From Rhodococcus marinonascens NBRC 14363 (lineage in GTDB: Bacteria; Actinomycetota; Actinomycetes; Mycobacteriales; Mycobacteriaceae), in the NCBI RefSeq assembly GCF_001894885.1, contig NZ_BCXB01000028.1:1-60290 (forward strand): a stretch of DNA of 60,290 nucleotides, in the 5' to 3' direction. The notes below the pieces were generated by a model, which saw nothing but the letters and a program-made list of their open reading frames with translations, searched no databases and was not told where the DNA came from. A program made the position numbers and the translations under genes. Position 1 is the stretch's first letter. The number at the start of each line of letters is the position of its first letter. Shown here piece by piece: positions 10,045 through 20,731 of this stretch.

Positions 10045-10325
10045 CGGGTCGAGGCTGCCACCTCGGACGCCGCTGACAACAAATCGACGGCGACTGCCGA
10101 CACCGCCGCTCGCGCCAGTGACGAGCATCGGAGCCTTGCCGGGCTCGATTCCCCGAGCCGACAACGCCGAGTCCGCTGGGATGTGAGCGAACTGCGCGTA
10201 CCCACTATGGCGGTCAGTGCCCTCGACCTGGATCGTCGCCTCGCCCGCCGGCAAGAACGACTCGTCGACGCTCTCTCGACAGAGTTCGATGCCATCCCTG
10301 TTCTCACGGGCGATCCACATCGAAT
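10045..10325 (-). pseudogene. Decayed partial copy of acuI
   Basis: Three blocks of the intact acuI at 7815-8798 are recognisable in order, with internal deletions between them: the cofactor-loop region (LVTGASGGVG), a short middle block (GYAQFAHIPAD), and the N-terminal block (WIARENRDGIELCRESVDES against WIARENEGSIGLSKESVDES). There is no intact frame for the enzyme. The orientation is the same as the parent. It lies directly after the lectin 1 terminator and before the nitric oxide synthase, so it marks an old duplication join. Confidence 0.85.
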
Positions 10326-10477
10326 TGTGCGGTGGAGATCGGAGCGATCGCCAGCGATTTGTCCTGAAGGGCTACCAACACCGGATCGCCGGTCCCGATG
10401 CGAATCCATACCTAGGCTCAGCAATGACCTTCTGGCATACTTGCCCTGGACGAGATCAACAATCGTCGGAGGTCTTG

Positions 10478-11650
10478 ATGGGCAGCACGAATACGCTTCC
10501 GTCCTCGTCTGGCGCTGAGGCACCAAAAAGTGGACTCGCCTGTGCCAGAGCGAGATACAAAGCTCAGATGGAGGAGTGTTCGGACTTCTTCCATCAGCCG
10601 GAACTCGACCACCTGCCCGATTCACGGCTCGAGAACTCGTTACAGTCTCTCGCCGCGACCGGGCGATATGAGCAGACCTTCGAGGAACTCGAGGTCGGGG
10701 CCCGGCTGGCTTGGCGCAATCACGCACGTTGCGTGGGCCGCAAGCACTGGCGCATGCTCAAACTCCTCGATGCCCGCCACGCCACCACCGCGGACGAGAT
10801 CGCGGAAGCATGCTGGGAGCATTTGCGGGTGGCAACCAACGGCGGTGCACTGCGTTCTGTCATCACCGTCGGCCCGTTACCTCTCGCCGACGGTCGCGAG
10901 TACAAGATCATCAGCCCCCAGCTGATCCGGTACGCGGGCTACCGCAACTCGGACGGGACGGTGACCGGTGACCCTGCGCAGGTGGACATTACCGAGTCCG
11001 TCACCAGGATGGGATGGCGCGGCGCAGGGACGCCATTCGACGTGCTACCGCTGCTGATCAGCACGCCCGACGAGCCGCTGCGCTGGTACGACGTTCCCGT
11101 AGAACTGGTCCTCGAGGTCGAGATCACACATCCCGACTACCCTTGGCTCGCCGATCTCGGTCTCAGATGGCACGCCGTCCCAGCCGTGTCGAACATGAGC
11201 TTGTCGGTCGGCGGGCTGAGTTACCCGCTCGCCCCGTTCAGCGGGTGGTACGTCAGCACCGAGGTCGGAGCCCGCAACCTCAGCGACGAGAATCGGTACG
11301 ACATGCTGCCCACTATTGCCCAGCAACTGGGCCTGGACATGAGATCGGAGCGCACCCTGTGGCGCGACCGTGCACTGGTCGAACTCAACCGTGCCGTGAT
11401 CCACAGTTACCGGTGTGCGGGCGTCGTCATGGTCGATCACCACAGCGTCGCCAGACAGTTCATCAGCCATGTAGAACATGAGGAAGCACTCGGACGGAAG
11501 TGCCCCACAGACTGGTCGTGGATCAACCCTCCGATATCGGCGGCACTCACCCCCACGTTCCACCGATACTACGACCCACCCGACATGGACATTCGCCCCA
11601 ACTTCGTCGCGCTCGCGAAAAGTTCAGGGTGCCCGATCACCGGCCAGTGA
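10478..11650 (+). CDS. nos: Bacterial nitric oxide synthase oxygenase
   Basis: A 390-residue haem protein of the bacterial NOS family, which oxidises L-arginine to citrulline and nitric oxide. The haem-thiolate cysteine is in AWRNHARCVGR (about residue 80-90). Substrate and pterin-side motifs are present: FSGWYVSTEVGARNLSDENR, RYDMLPTIAQQLGLD, and MVDHHSVARQF. The end, WSWINPPISAALTPTFHRYYD, is typical. Like most bacterial NOS it has no reductase domain, and no dedicated flavodoxin or reductase gene lies nearby. ATG 10478 is chosen because CGGAGG sits five bases upstream and the family N-terminus begins about here. It is flanked by the acuI remnant and a damaged decarboxylase gene. Confidence 0.93.
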   Translation: MGSTNTLPSSSGAEAPKSGLACARARYKAQMEECSDFFHQPELDHLPDSRLENSLQSLAATGRYEQTFEELEVGARLAWRNHARCVGRKHWRMLKLLDARHATTADEIAEACWEHLRVATNGGALRSVITVGPLPLADGREYKIISPQLIRYAGYRNSDGTVTGDPAQVDITESVTRMGWRGAGTPFDVLPLLISTPDEPLRWYDVPVELVLEVEITHPDYPWLADLGLRWHAVPAVSNMSLSVGGLSYPLAPFSGWYVSTEVGARNLSDENRYDMLPTIAQQLGLDMRSERTLWRDRALVELNRAVIHSYRCAGVVMVDHHSVARQFISHVEHEEALGRKCPTDWSWINPPISAALTPTFHRYYDPPDMDIRPNFVALAKSSGCPITGQ

Positions 11651-11713
11651 ACCGACTGGGCGTCGACGCCTATCCACCGATGCGTGGAGCGAGGGCATAC
11701 ATTGGGTCAATAA

Positions 11714-13366
<1,653 letters not shown>

Positions 13367-13557
13367 TCAGCAACGCGTTGCGAAAGACACCGCCGGGGAG
13401 GGTCTGCCCGTACCCGGCTCAACAGTACGTTCTGTATGCATCGTCACAACGCGCCTAATGTTGTTGGGGACGTCTTGTAAGGGGTCGTGTGAGGATCCCC
13501 CGGACTGGCTGCGGGGTGTCGCCCCGAACCGACGGATCAAAGCGAAGGAACAAAAAT

Positions 13558-14391
13558 ATGGCCACATGGTTCATCACAGGCTGCTCAACCGGACTCGGCC
13601 GCGCCCTCGCCGAGGCGGTACTCGCTCGAGGGCACAATGCAGTGGTCACCGCACGGGACACCACGACGCTGGCGGAACTCCTCGAGGCGTACCCTGACAC
13701 CGCGCTCGCACTTCCTCTCGACGTCACCGCCCCCGCTCAGGTGACCCCGGCTGTGCAGCAAGCGCAAGCCCACTTCGGCGGCATCGATGTGCTCGTGAAC
13801 AACGCCGGATACGGCTACCGCGCCGCCGTCGAAGAGGGCGAGGACGCCGAGATCCAACGATTGTTCGCAACCAACCTCTTCGGCGCAATCGGGACAATCC
13901 AGGCGGTGCTGCCCGGCATGCGCGCCCGGCATTCCGGCGCGATAGTGAACATCTCCTCGATCGGCGCGCGGATCACACCCGTAGGATCCGGGTACTACTC
14001 TGCTACGAAGGCCGCGCTCGAGGGGCTGTCGGGATCCCTGCGGAGGGAAGTTCAGCCACTCGGTATTTCGGTGACGGTCGTCGAGCCCGGCGCGTTCCGC
14101 ACCGACTTCGCGGGCCGCTCACTGAGCCAATCGGCCGAGGCAATCGCGGACTACTCCGAAACAGCGGGAAAGCGACGCAAAGAGAACGACACCGCCCACG
14201 GCACACAGCCAGGAGACCCCGCGAAGGCAGCGCAAGCGATCATCACCGCGGTGGAGGCCTCCGAAACACCGTTTCTTCTGTTGCTCGGCAAGGACGCCCT
14301 CGACAGGTACTTCGAGGTCGACGAGGCACAACATGCTGAGGTCGAAAAGTGGCGGGAGCTCACCGTCGGCACAGACTACGGATCCCAGTAA
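13558..14391 (+). CDS. SDR-family oxidoreductase, paralog 1
   Basis: A 277-residue classical short-chain dehydrogenase: the NAD(P) loop TGCSTGLGRALAE at residues 7-20, NNAGYG near 80, and the catalytic Ser..YSATK pair (ISSIGARITPVGSGYYSATK). The C-terminal part, RRKENDTAHGTQPGDPAKAA and then LLLGKDALDRY, is typical of a family with lipid or hydroxy-ketone substrates; the substrate is unknown. It is strongly similar to paralog 2 at 17071-17904 along its full length, and the two promoters are also related. ATG 13558 has GCGAAGGAA upstream. Compared with paralog 2, about 50 bases are inserted between promoter and ribosome site here. Confidence 0.9.
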   Translation: MATWFITGCSTGLGRALAEAVLARGHNAVVTARDTTTLAELLEAYPDTALALPLDVTAPAQVTPAVQQAQAHFGGIDVLVNNAGYGYRAAVEEGEDAEIQRLFATNLFGAIGTIQAVLPGMRARHSGAIVNISSIGARITPVGSGYYSATKAALEGLSGSLRREVQPLGISVTVVEPGAFRTDFAGRSLSQSAEAIADYSETAGKRRKENDTAHGTQPGDPAKAAQAIITAVEASETPFLLLLGKDALDRYFEVDEAQHAEVEKWRELTVGTDYGSQ

Positions 14392-14491
14392 GAGTGGATC
14401 TCATGCCGGTGAAGTGACTTGTGGTGCAGCACATGACGAGTGGCAAACGAAATTGCCTCTGCGGTTTGGTTCCGGATGAGTGATGGGAGAT

Positions 14492-14519
14492 CGGCGAGTC
14501 GTTGATCCGCGACTCGCCG
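14492..14519. terminator. Perfect 10-bp hairpin after SDR 1
   Basis: CGGCGAGTCG and CGACTCGCCG form a perfect stem around an 8-base loop, 100 bases after the SDR 1 stop codon. No U-run follows, which is usual for actinobacterial terminators. Confidence 0.55.
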
Positions 14520-14603
14520 CACCCTCACCGGGCCAAGCGCGTGGGCGGTGGTATCCCGGTCGGCATGACGCTGTGGAAGCGCCCATGACCAGTACTGCAA
14601 ACG

Positions 14604-14917
14604 GCGTACCTGGCACTGCGCCCCCGATACGTCTTCTTCTCGTGCGGCTACATCTGGGTTGTCGACGAGACCCAACCCGTAGCGGCGCTTCTCGATCCGG
14701 CTACCGAACAGATCGCTCGGATTGTCGACCGGACACCGCTTCCGACCGGACCGGCGGCTCGATATCCTCTGGCGATCGTCTCCGACACGGACGGTCTGTG
14801 GATCTGGCATCATCGTGACGGCCCGCTCGCAAAACTCGGACCCGACGGCATCCACCACACCGGATTGCCGGAATACCCGACACCGACCACACAGCAGGTC
14901 TCGTGCGGGGGACGGCC
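14604..14917 (+). pseudogene. Fragment of a beta-propeller-like protein
   Basis: An open stretch of ~105 codons without a start shows propeller-like repeats: YIWVVDETQPVAALLDPATE, then YPLAIVSDTDGLWIWHHRDG followed by LAKLGPDGIHHTG. Blade-type W/V/D spacing is clear but no family is certain. The frame runs on into the duplicated leader, showing that the 3' part was replaced there. Confidence 0.35.
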
Positions 14918-15333
14918 ACCTCAACTTCCGCGAGACCTGGGACAACCATCGGTGTAGCACCGGCATCCACCATTCGGGGGACACCCACAAAGTCATCGGG
15001 GGAAATTCCAGCGAGTTCATTGCTTATCAACGGTAACTACCCATATGGTGAAAAACCATGGTGGATGCCACGAGCGAGACGTTTGGGAACATCCTGAAAT
15101 CAGAGGGCGTGTGCGGTAGCAAGAGAGTGATCCCCAGCCATTTCCGAACACCACCTACGGCATGACCCGCGAGTTTTTGTGTTCGTGGTTGCATCTCAGC
15201 AACCACGAATCATACCAAACTTATTGGGGTTCAACCTCTTACGGCACCACTTGAGTTTCAGACACAACCCCCAAGGAACATAAACCGAGCTGTGCTGTGA
15301 ACAATCCGGGTGCAGAACTAAGGAACATCAACT
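14918..15333 (+). repeat. Duplicated leader, copy 2 (upstream of lectin 2)
   Basis: Homologous to 8880-9314 along its length, with scattered substitutions and small indels. It begins abruptly inside the beta-propeller fragment, which fixes the left join of the duplication. Confidence 0.8.
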
Positions 15334-16794
15334 ATGAATCGCAATCACCGCTGGTGCACCAGCACAGCAGCCGTCACACTCACAGCCGGAACGCTCCTGA
15401 TGCCCAGTAACGTCGCGTTCGCGGACGACCCGTCGGGCGCCGATCTGACAACTACGCACGTGGACTTCAACGTCAAGTGCTGGTCATCACATGGCGATTA
15501 TCAGCCCTTCAACGACGGTGCGGCGAAGCCTCCGACGCCCACTAATCAGGCAGCGGGGAGCAACCCGACAAACAAATGGGGGGTCACGGTTGCGGCGCCG
15601 AAGTCGGTAATTCCGGGTGACGTATTCACTTACCGTATACAACCCGATCTTGTGCACAATTCAATTGTTGACCCAGCCGGGATCAAAAATCCTCGTCTTT
15701 CTTGGATTCGGATGAAGTACGACATCGATATCCCTCCGGGAGCAGAGCTGGTAAGTGCGGAATCGGTCGATACGGATCCTCCGCCCGCTGTAGACGACCG
15801 TGGAGCTACAGCGGCAAAGCTTGTCGGTTCACCGGAAGTGACCAGAATAGGTTCCGATGGCAACGAGGATCCCCTGGGCAGCATTCTGAGGTTGTCGATG
15901 GGAAACTACACCGAAGGCACGAAAAAATCTCCCACAGGAAACGGCCCCAATAGTCTATTCGCCGATTTTAACCACTCCACGACTGAGGAACTGGGGCTGC
16001 AAACACCCAAGGATTCATTCATTTGGTTTCCCGCAATTGATGTGACCATGAAGGCCCCGGATCAAGGATCCATCCAACCAACCCTCCGTATCAATGACAC
16101 GGAGTCTACGGGTTACGGTCGACCGGAAAATTTCTTCACATACCAGACTGATGAGGGATCACAAGACGGATCAGGTTCTAAATCGAATCACAGCGTACGC
16201 TGCGCCCCCCTACTCAGCACCGATCCTGTCGTGATTATTGACCAAACAATTGGGCCCGATCTCCAGGCCCCCTCCCTGGACGCAGGCAGCTTACCGCTGA
16301 CGACTATTCAAGTTCTGCCTGATTCACCAATTTTCGGTTTGGATGGCCGAGCCATCGACATCGTCGACAATGGAACTGCTGACGGCACTCCTGTGCAGAT
16401 GTGGGACTATTCACCTGGGGCGCAGAACCAGCAGTGGGACACTTCGACGGGTGAATTCATCAACCCACGCACTCAAAAATGCTTGTACGCGCCCGGACAG
16501 CCAAACGGCACCGATTTCCCCGATTACCCCAATGGAACACCAGTACAGATCATCGACTGCGCAAATGTCGGGTTTTCCAGCTGGGACCTGCGCGACTGGG
16601 ATAGCGTTTCCGAGGTCACCGGCGGCGGTGTCACCGACGGCAGCCGGGACGGCCTCGCGATATTCCACTCAGGCAGCCAGAAGTGCCTGGATGTGACTGA
16701 TGGCGTATCTGCCAACGGTGCCCGGCTTCAGCTCTGGGACTGCACCGGCGAACCTAATCAGCAGTGGAACGTCCTTCCAGAGACCACCTCCTGA
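15334..16794 (+). CDS. Secreted two-domain protein with C-terminal ricin-B lectin (long paralog)
   Basis: A 486-residue exported protein. The signal peptide (about 1-31) is nearly the same as in the short paralog. Residues ~35-325 form an unrecognised beta-rich domain (for example APKSVIPGDVFTYRIQPD and MKYDIDIPPGAELVSAES) that is absent from paralog 1 and holds two cysteines (FNVKCWSS and SVRCAPL). Residues ~330-486 are the ricin-B beta-trefoil with GTPVQMWDYS...NQQW, NGTPVQIIDC and RLQLWDCTG...NQQW. AAGGAACATCAACT precedes the ATG. Likely role: carbohydrate binding at the cell surface or outside the cell; no enzyme motif is seen in the first domain. Confidence 0.85.
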   Translation: MNRNHRWCTSTAAVTLTAGTLLMPSNVAFADDPSGADLTTTHVDFNVKCWSSHGDYQPFNDGAAKPPTPTNQAAGSNPTNKWGVTVAAPKSVIPGDVFTYRIQPDLVHNSIVDPAGIKNPRLSWIRMKYDIDIPPGAELVSAESVDTDPPPAVDDRGATAAKLVGSPEVTRIGSDGNEDPLGSILRLSMGNYTEGTKKSPTGNGPNSLFADFNHSTTEELGLQTPKDSFIWFPAIDVTMKAPDQGSIQPTLRINDTESTGYGRPENFFTYQTDEGSQDGSGSKSNHSVRCAPLLSTDPVVIIDQTIGPDLQAPSLDAGSLPLTTIQVLPDSPIFGLDGRAIDIVDNGTADGTPVQMWDYSPGAQNQQWDTSTGEFINPRTQKCLYAPGQPNGTDFPDYPNGTPVQIIDCANVGFSSWDLRDWDSVSEVTGGGVTDGSRDGLAIFHSGSQKCLDVTDGVSANGARLQLWDCTGEPNQQWNVLPETTS

Positions 16795-16862
16795 TCGACT
16801 GTGAATTGGTCCGGAAAGACACCAAGGCGTTGCTGGTTCAAGGCGTGACAGCTTGAATAGAG

Positions 16863-16923
16863 AACCCCCGATTGGTGTGTGGCCTTGCATAGCCCGCACC
16901 CCAGTCGGGGGTTGTTCTCGACC
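16863..16923. terminator. Hairpin terminator after lectin 2
   Basis: AACCCCCGA..TTGG pairs with CC..AGTCGGGGGTT, 68 bases after the stop. It is the counterpart of the hairpin at 9987-10038. Confidence 0.65.
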
Positions 16924-17070
16924 TGCATCAGTTCCTGACCGACCAACTTGCCGACGCCAGCCCAGCCCTGCTGGGGAGTCCGCCGGCTCGACAACACTTT
17001 CTGTGCACACACCACAACGTGCCTACTGTTGGTGGGGACCCGACAGATCAAAGCGGAGGAACGAATAGAC

Positions 17071-17904
17071 ATGGCGACATGGTTCATCACAGGCTGCTCG
17101 ACCGGACTCGGCCGCGCCCTCGCCGAGGCAGTACTCGCTCGTGGACACAATGCAGTGGTCACCGCCCGCGACACCGCGAAACTGGCGGAACTGTCCGAGG
17201 CATATCCGGACACCGCGCTCGCGCTTCCTCTCGACGTCACCGACCCCGATCAGGTAGTTGAGGCTGCGCAGCAAGCACAAAGCCGCTTCGACGGTATCGA
17301 TGTGCTCGTGAACAACGCCGGATACGGCTACTGCGCCGCCGTCGAGGAAGGCGAGGCTGCGGACATCCAGCGGCTGTTCGCGACCAACTTCTTCGGCGCA
17401 GTCGGAACAATCGAAGCCTTGTTGCCCAACATGCGTGTCCGACGTACTGGTGCAATCGTGAACATCTCTTCGATAGGCGCACGATTCTCGCCGGTCGGCT
17501 TCGGGTACTACTCCGCCACGAAAGCCGCACTCGAAGGGATGTCGGGATCCCTGCGAAAGGAGCTCCAGCCACTCGGTATTTCGGTGACGGTCGTCGAGCC
17601 CGGTTCATTCCGCACCGACTTCTCGGACCGCTCACTGGTCCAACCAGCCAAAGCCATTGCAGACTACTCCGAAACAGCGGGAAAGCGGCGCAAGGAAATC
17701 GACTCCACCCACGGCACGCAGCCCGGAGATCCCGCGAAGGCGGCACAAGCGATTATCGCCGCGGTCGAGGACCCCAACCCGCCATTCATGCTGTTGCTCG
17801 GCAAAGACGCCCTCGGCCGGTACTTCGAGGTCGAGGAAGCGCAACGTGCCGATGTCGAAAAATGGCGTGAGCTCACCATCGGCACTGACTTCGACGCCCC
17901 GTAG
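17071..17904 (+). CDS. SDR-family oxidoreductase, paralog 2
   Basis: A 277-residue classical SDR, full-length paralog of 13558-14391 with the same motifs (TGCSTGLGRALAE, NNAGYGY, ISSIGARFSPVGFGYYSATK). ATG 17071 has GCGGAGGA nine bases upstream. In this copy the gene follows the lectin 2 hairpin directly, without the 3.4-kb block that separates lectin 1 from SDR 1. It is convergent with the MFS gene. Substrate unknown. Confidence 0.9.
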   Translation: MATWFITGCSTGLGRALAEAVLARGHNAVVTARDTAKLAELSEAYPDTALALPLDVTDPDQVVEAAQQAQSRFDGIDVLVNNAGYGYCAAVEEGEAADIQRLFATNFFGAVGTIEALLPNMRVRRTGAIVNISSIGARFSPVGFGYYSATKAALEGMSGSLRKELQPLGISVTVVEPGSFRTDFSDRSLVQPAKAIADYSETAGKRRKEIDSTHGTQPGDPAKAAQAIIAAVEDPNPPFMLLLGKDALGRYFEVEEAQRADVEKWRELTIGTDFDAP

Positions 17905-17956
17905 GAGCGGGTCCCACTGAAACAGAGCCTTCGAGAGATGGTCGCCCACGTCAGTC

Positions 17957-19405
17957 CTACGCAGACAAGCCCGGCCTTTCCTCAAATGGGCGGGTGCGCG
18001 CCCGCCGCCGATCGCCCATGTTGCGCGAGGTCAGGACACCGACCAAGAGAATTGTTCCCGCTACGGCGATGAACCAGCCCGTGCGGTGCAAACCGGCGTC
18101 ACCGATGACGTCACCGGAGGTGGTCGCCAGCACAACGGCCGCGAGGTTCGCTCCGATGTATTGCGCGGTTCGGTACATTCCGATCGCGGTGCCCACTTCC
18201 TCGACGGACGTGACCGAGCTGACCAGATTCTGGTTGCCGATATTGTTGAATCCATTGGGAATTCCCAATACTCCGGCAACCAGCAGGAGCACCAGGATCG
18301 GGGCGGTGCTGCTCTCCACTAAGGCCAGCAGCACACCTCCCACCAGAAGCGCGCACGTCCCGACGGTGAGTGTTCTGCGCGCCCCGTGACGTACGTAGGT
18401 TCTTGACGCGAGTATTGTGGTGCCGACACCGACGGCGGCGACGGGCAGCATCGTCAGGCCTGCCTGCGTCGCACTCATCCCCCGGGAATACTGCAACCAC
18501 TGCGGAATACCGAAATAGACGCAGTAGAACGCCGTGTAGGTGAGCAGCGTCCGTGCGAGTGTCGCACTGAGCGCACGGTTTCGGGCGAGTGCACGAACAT
18601 CGATGAACGGTTCGTCTGCCCGCCGCTCCCATTGGACGAACGCGGCGAACGCCAGTGCCCAGACGGGGAGGAGCCACCAGACCGGGCCGGTGGTGAGCGA
18701 CAGCAGGAACAGCATCGTCGACGAGATCAGTACGAGAAGCAGCAGTCCTCCCACCACGTCGAGCGAATGCAGCAACTGCCGACGGCTCACGGGCGTCCCA
18801 CCGATCAGGCCGGCGCCCGCGAATCGCGTGACGACCACAGCGGCGAACGCGGCGATCGGGAGGTTGACCCACATGATCGAATGCCAGCCGAATGCTCCCA
18901 CCAGCAGACCACCGAGCGCCGGGCCAAGGGCCACGACTGCCTGGCTGCAGATGTTGAGGGTCGTGATCGCGGTTCTAGGCTGCGCCCCATGCCGCTCCGC
19001 GTAGTCGCGAATCATCGTCATTGCATTGGGATACTGCGTGGCGGTTCCGATTCCGACCAGAACGCGGGAGAAGATCAGCCAGCCAACGGTGGGCGCCAGG
19101 ATGCCGGCGATCGAACCGACCGTTACCAGGGCGAGCCCACCGAGATAGACCCGTCGAGCGCCGAGTAGAGCGCCCAGCCTGCCCGCCATCGGGGCCGTGA
19201 CGGCTGTCGCTATGTAGAGCCCCGAGATCACCCAGGGTATCCCGGACGAGGAGCCGAATTGCGCGGCAATACCGACGATCGCCACAGCGATCATCGACGA
19301 GTTCAACGGCTGCAGAATACTTCCGGTAGCGACCGAACCGCTGATCCGGAAGGGGACGGGCCGACCCTGCTGCGCGTTGTTGGCACCCGTGACCATGGCG
19401 CTCAC
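17957..19405 (-). CDS. MFS drug/solute exporter, DHA2-like
   Basis: A ~482-residue polytopic membrane protein of the major facilitator superfamily. Features include the loop-2/3 motif GRLGALLGARRVYLGG, motif C-like GPALGGLLVGAFGW, and about 12-14 hydrophobic segments. It likely exports small amphiphilic compounds by proton antiport. Its GTG start overlaps the stop of the marR gene (GTGA), so the two form one operon, the common MarR-efflux layout. A decayed copy of its C-terminal half lies upstream at 20087-20699. Confidence 0.88.
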   Translation of the reverse strand: MSAMVTGANNAQQGRPVPFRISGSVATGSILQPLNSSMIAVAIVGIAAQFGSSSGIPWVISGLYIATAVTAPMAGRLGALLGARRVYLGGLALVTVGSIAGILAPTVGWLIFSRVLVGIGTATQYPNAMTMIRDYAERHGAQPRTAITTLNICSQAVVALGPALGGLLVGAFGWHSIMWVNLPIAAFAAVVVTRFAGAGLIGGTPVSRRQLLHSLDVVGGLLLLVLISSTMLFLLSLTTGPVWWLLPVWALAFAAFVQWERRADEPFIDVRALARNRALSATLARTLLTYTAFYCVYFGIPQWLQYSRGMSATQAGLTMLPVAAVGVGTTILASRTYVRHGARRTLTVGTCALLVGGVLLALVESSTAPILVLLLVAGVLGIPNGFNNIGNQNLVSSVTSVEEVGTAIGMYRTAQYIGANLAAVVLATTSGDVIGDAGLHRTGWFIAVAGTILLVGVLTSRNMGDRRRARTRPFEERPGLSA

Positions 19406-19857
19406 GGGGTCATCAGTGACTCGCGTTGCGGTGCAGGGTCAGGGATTTCGGCGAGGCGCCGCAGTAGCCGTCCGGCGATGAAGAGCAGGTCGCGCTCGGC
19501 GTCGGTGCATTCGGAGGCGATCGCCGCCGAGAGCCATTCGCTGCGCCGGGACCGGTCGCCGACCAGGGTCTGCGACCCGAGCGCGGTGATCGCGATGATG
19601 CTCGCACGTGCATCGTGCGGGTCCGCCGTGCGCGAAACCATTGCCGCGTCTTCGAGTATCGAGAGGGTCCGGGCGATCGACTGAGGGGCCACCTGCTCCA
19701 ACCCGGCCAAGGCGCGGGCACTCATCGGCCCTTCGCGGTCGAGATGGGAGAGTGCCTGCAACTGCGAGGGCGTGAGCTGGTGACCCGCCCTCTGAGCCCG
19801 GATACGCCTCAAGAACAGAACGACGTCTTCGCGGAGTTGATTGACTTTCTCGTCCAT
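19402..19857 (-). CDS. MarR-family transcriptional regulator
   Basis: A 151-residue winged-helix regulator: LTPSQLQALSHLDREGPMS, then the recognition helix region LAGLEQVAPQSIARTLSILE and the wing RTADPHDARASIIAIT, which matches the MarR D-x-R-A/S-x-x motif. It probably represses itself and the downstream exporter and is released by a phenolic or drug ligand. ATG 19857 is preceded by GAGAGGATGAACA. Confidence 0.9.
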   Translation of the reverse strand: MDEKVNQLREDVVLFLRRIRAQRAGHQLTPSQLQALSHLDREGPMSARALAGLEQVAPQSIARTLSILEDAAMVSRTADPHDARASIIAITALGSQTLVGDRSRRSEWLSAAIASECTDAERDLLFIAGRLLRRLAEIPDPAPQRESLMTP

Positions 19858-20086
19858 TGTTCATCCTCTCACCTTCGGCTTTTTCATTAGCCAGTCTAGC
19901 TGTCTTCTTACCGCGCATCAAGTACCAATTAGTTCGATATTTCCCGATCAACGGGCAATCATTCATCAGTGTTGCTGCCTATCCAGCCACTCGCCCAACT
20001 CCGATCGGAGCTCATGCACCGGGCCCTTCCTGTCTTGCGCAGCGATACTGTGCCTGCCAGATTGCGCAGCCGTTCGCAGCCCGCGC

Positions 20087-20699
20087 CAGTCCTACACAGA
20101 CCTCGACGTCTCCCGAAACGGGTGGCCGTCCATGCTGGCGAGGTCAGGACGCCTGCCAGGAGAATGGTTCCTACTACGGCGATGAACCACCCCGTGCGGT
20201 GCAGGCCGTCGTCACCGATGACGGGACCGGAAGTGGTCGCCAGGACGACGGCGGCGAGATTCGCTCCGATGTACTGCTCGGTGCGGTACGTCCCGATCGC
20301 GGTGCCCACTTCCCGACGGATGTCACCGAATTGACCAGATTCTGATTGCCGATATTGTTGAACCCACTGGGAATTCCCAGTACTACCGCCACCAGGAGAT
20401 GCACATCAATCGGGGCCGTACTGCTCTCCACCGAGGCCATTAGCAGGCCACCCACGAGAATTGCGCAGGTCCCGACGGGGAGCGTTCTACGCACCCCGTG
20501 ACGTGCGTACGTTCGTTACGCGAGAAACGTGGATCCGAAACCCACTCCAGCAATGGGAAGCATCGTCAGACCCGTCTACGTGGCACTCATCCCACGCGAG
20601 TACTGCAAACCACTGCGGAACACCGAAGAAGACGCAGTAGAACACCGCGTAAGCAAACAGCACCCGGGCGAGTGTCGCACTGAGCGCACGGTTTTCCCT
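20087..20699 (-). pseudogene. Decayed C-terminal half of an MFS exporter
   Basis: DNA homologous to 17957-18579, the 3' ~40% of the intact exporter, in the same orientation. Translated pieces in different frames match it: NRALSATLARVLFAYAVFYC, GIPSGFNNIGNQNLVNSVTS, and VIGDDGLHRTGWFIAVVGTI. At least two frameshifts and a lost N-terminus show it is dead. A partial tandem duplication of the MFS region explains it. Confidence 0.85.
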
Positions 20700-20731
20700 G
20701 GGAGTGTGCGCTTTCACCGACCGCGGTGCGA

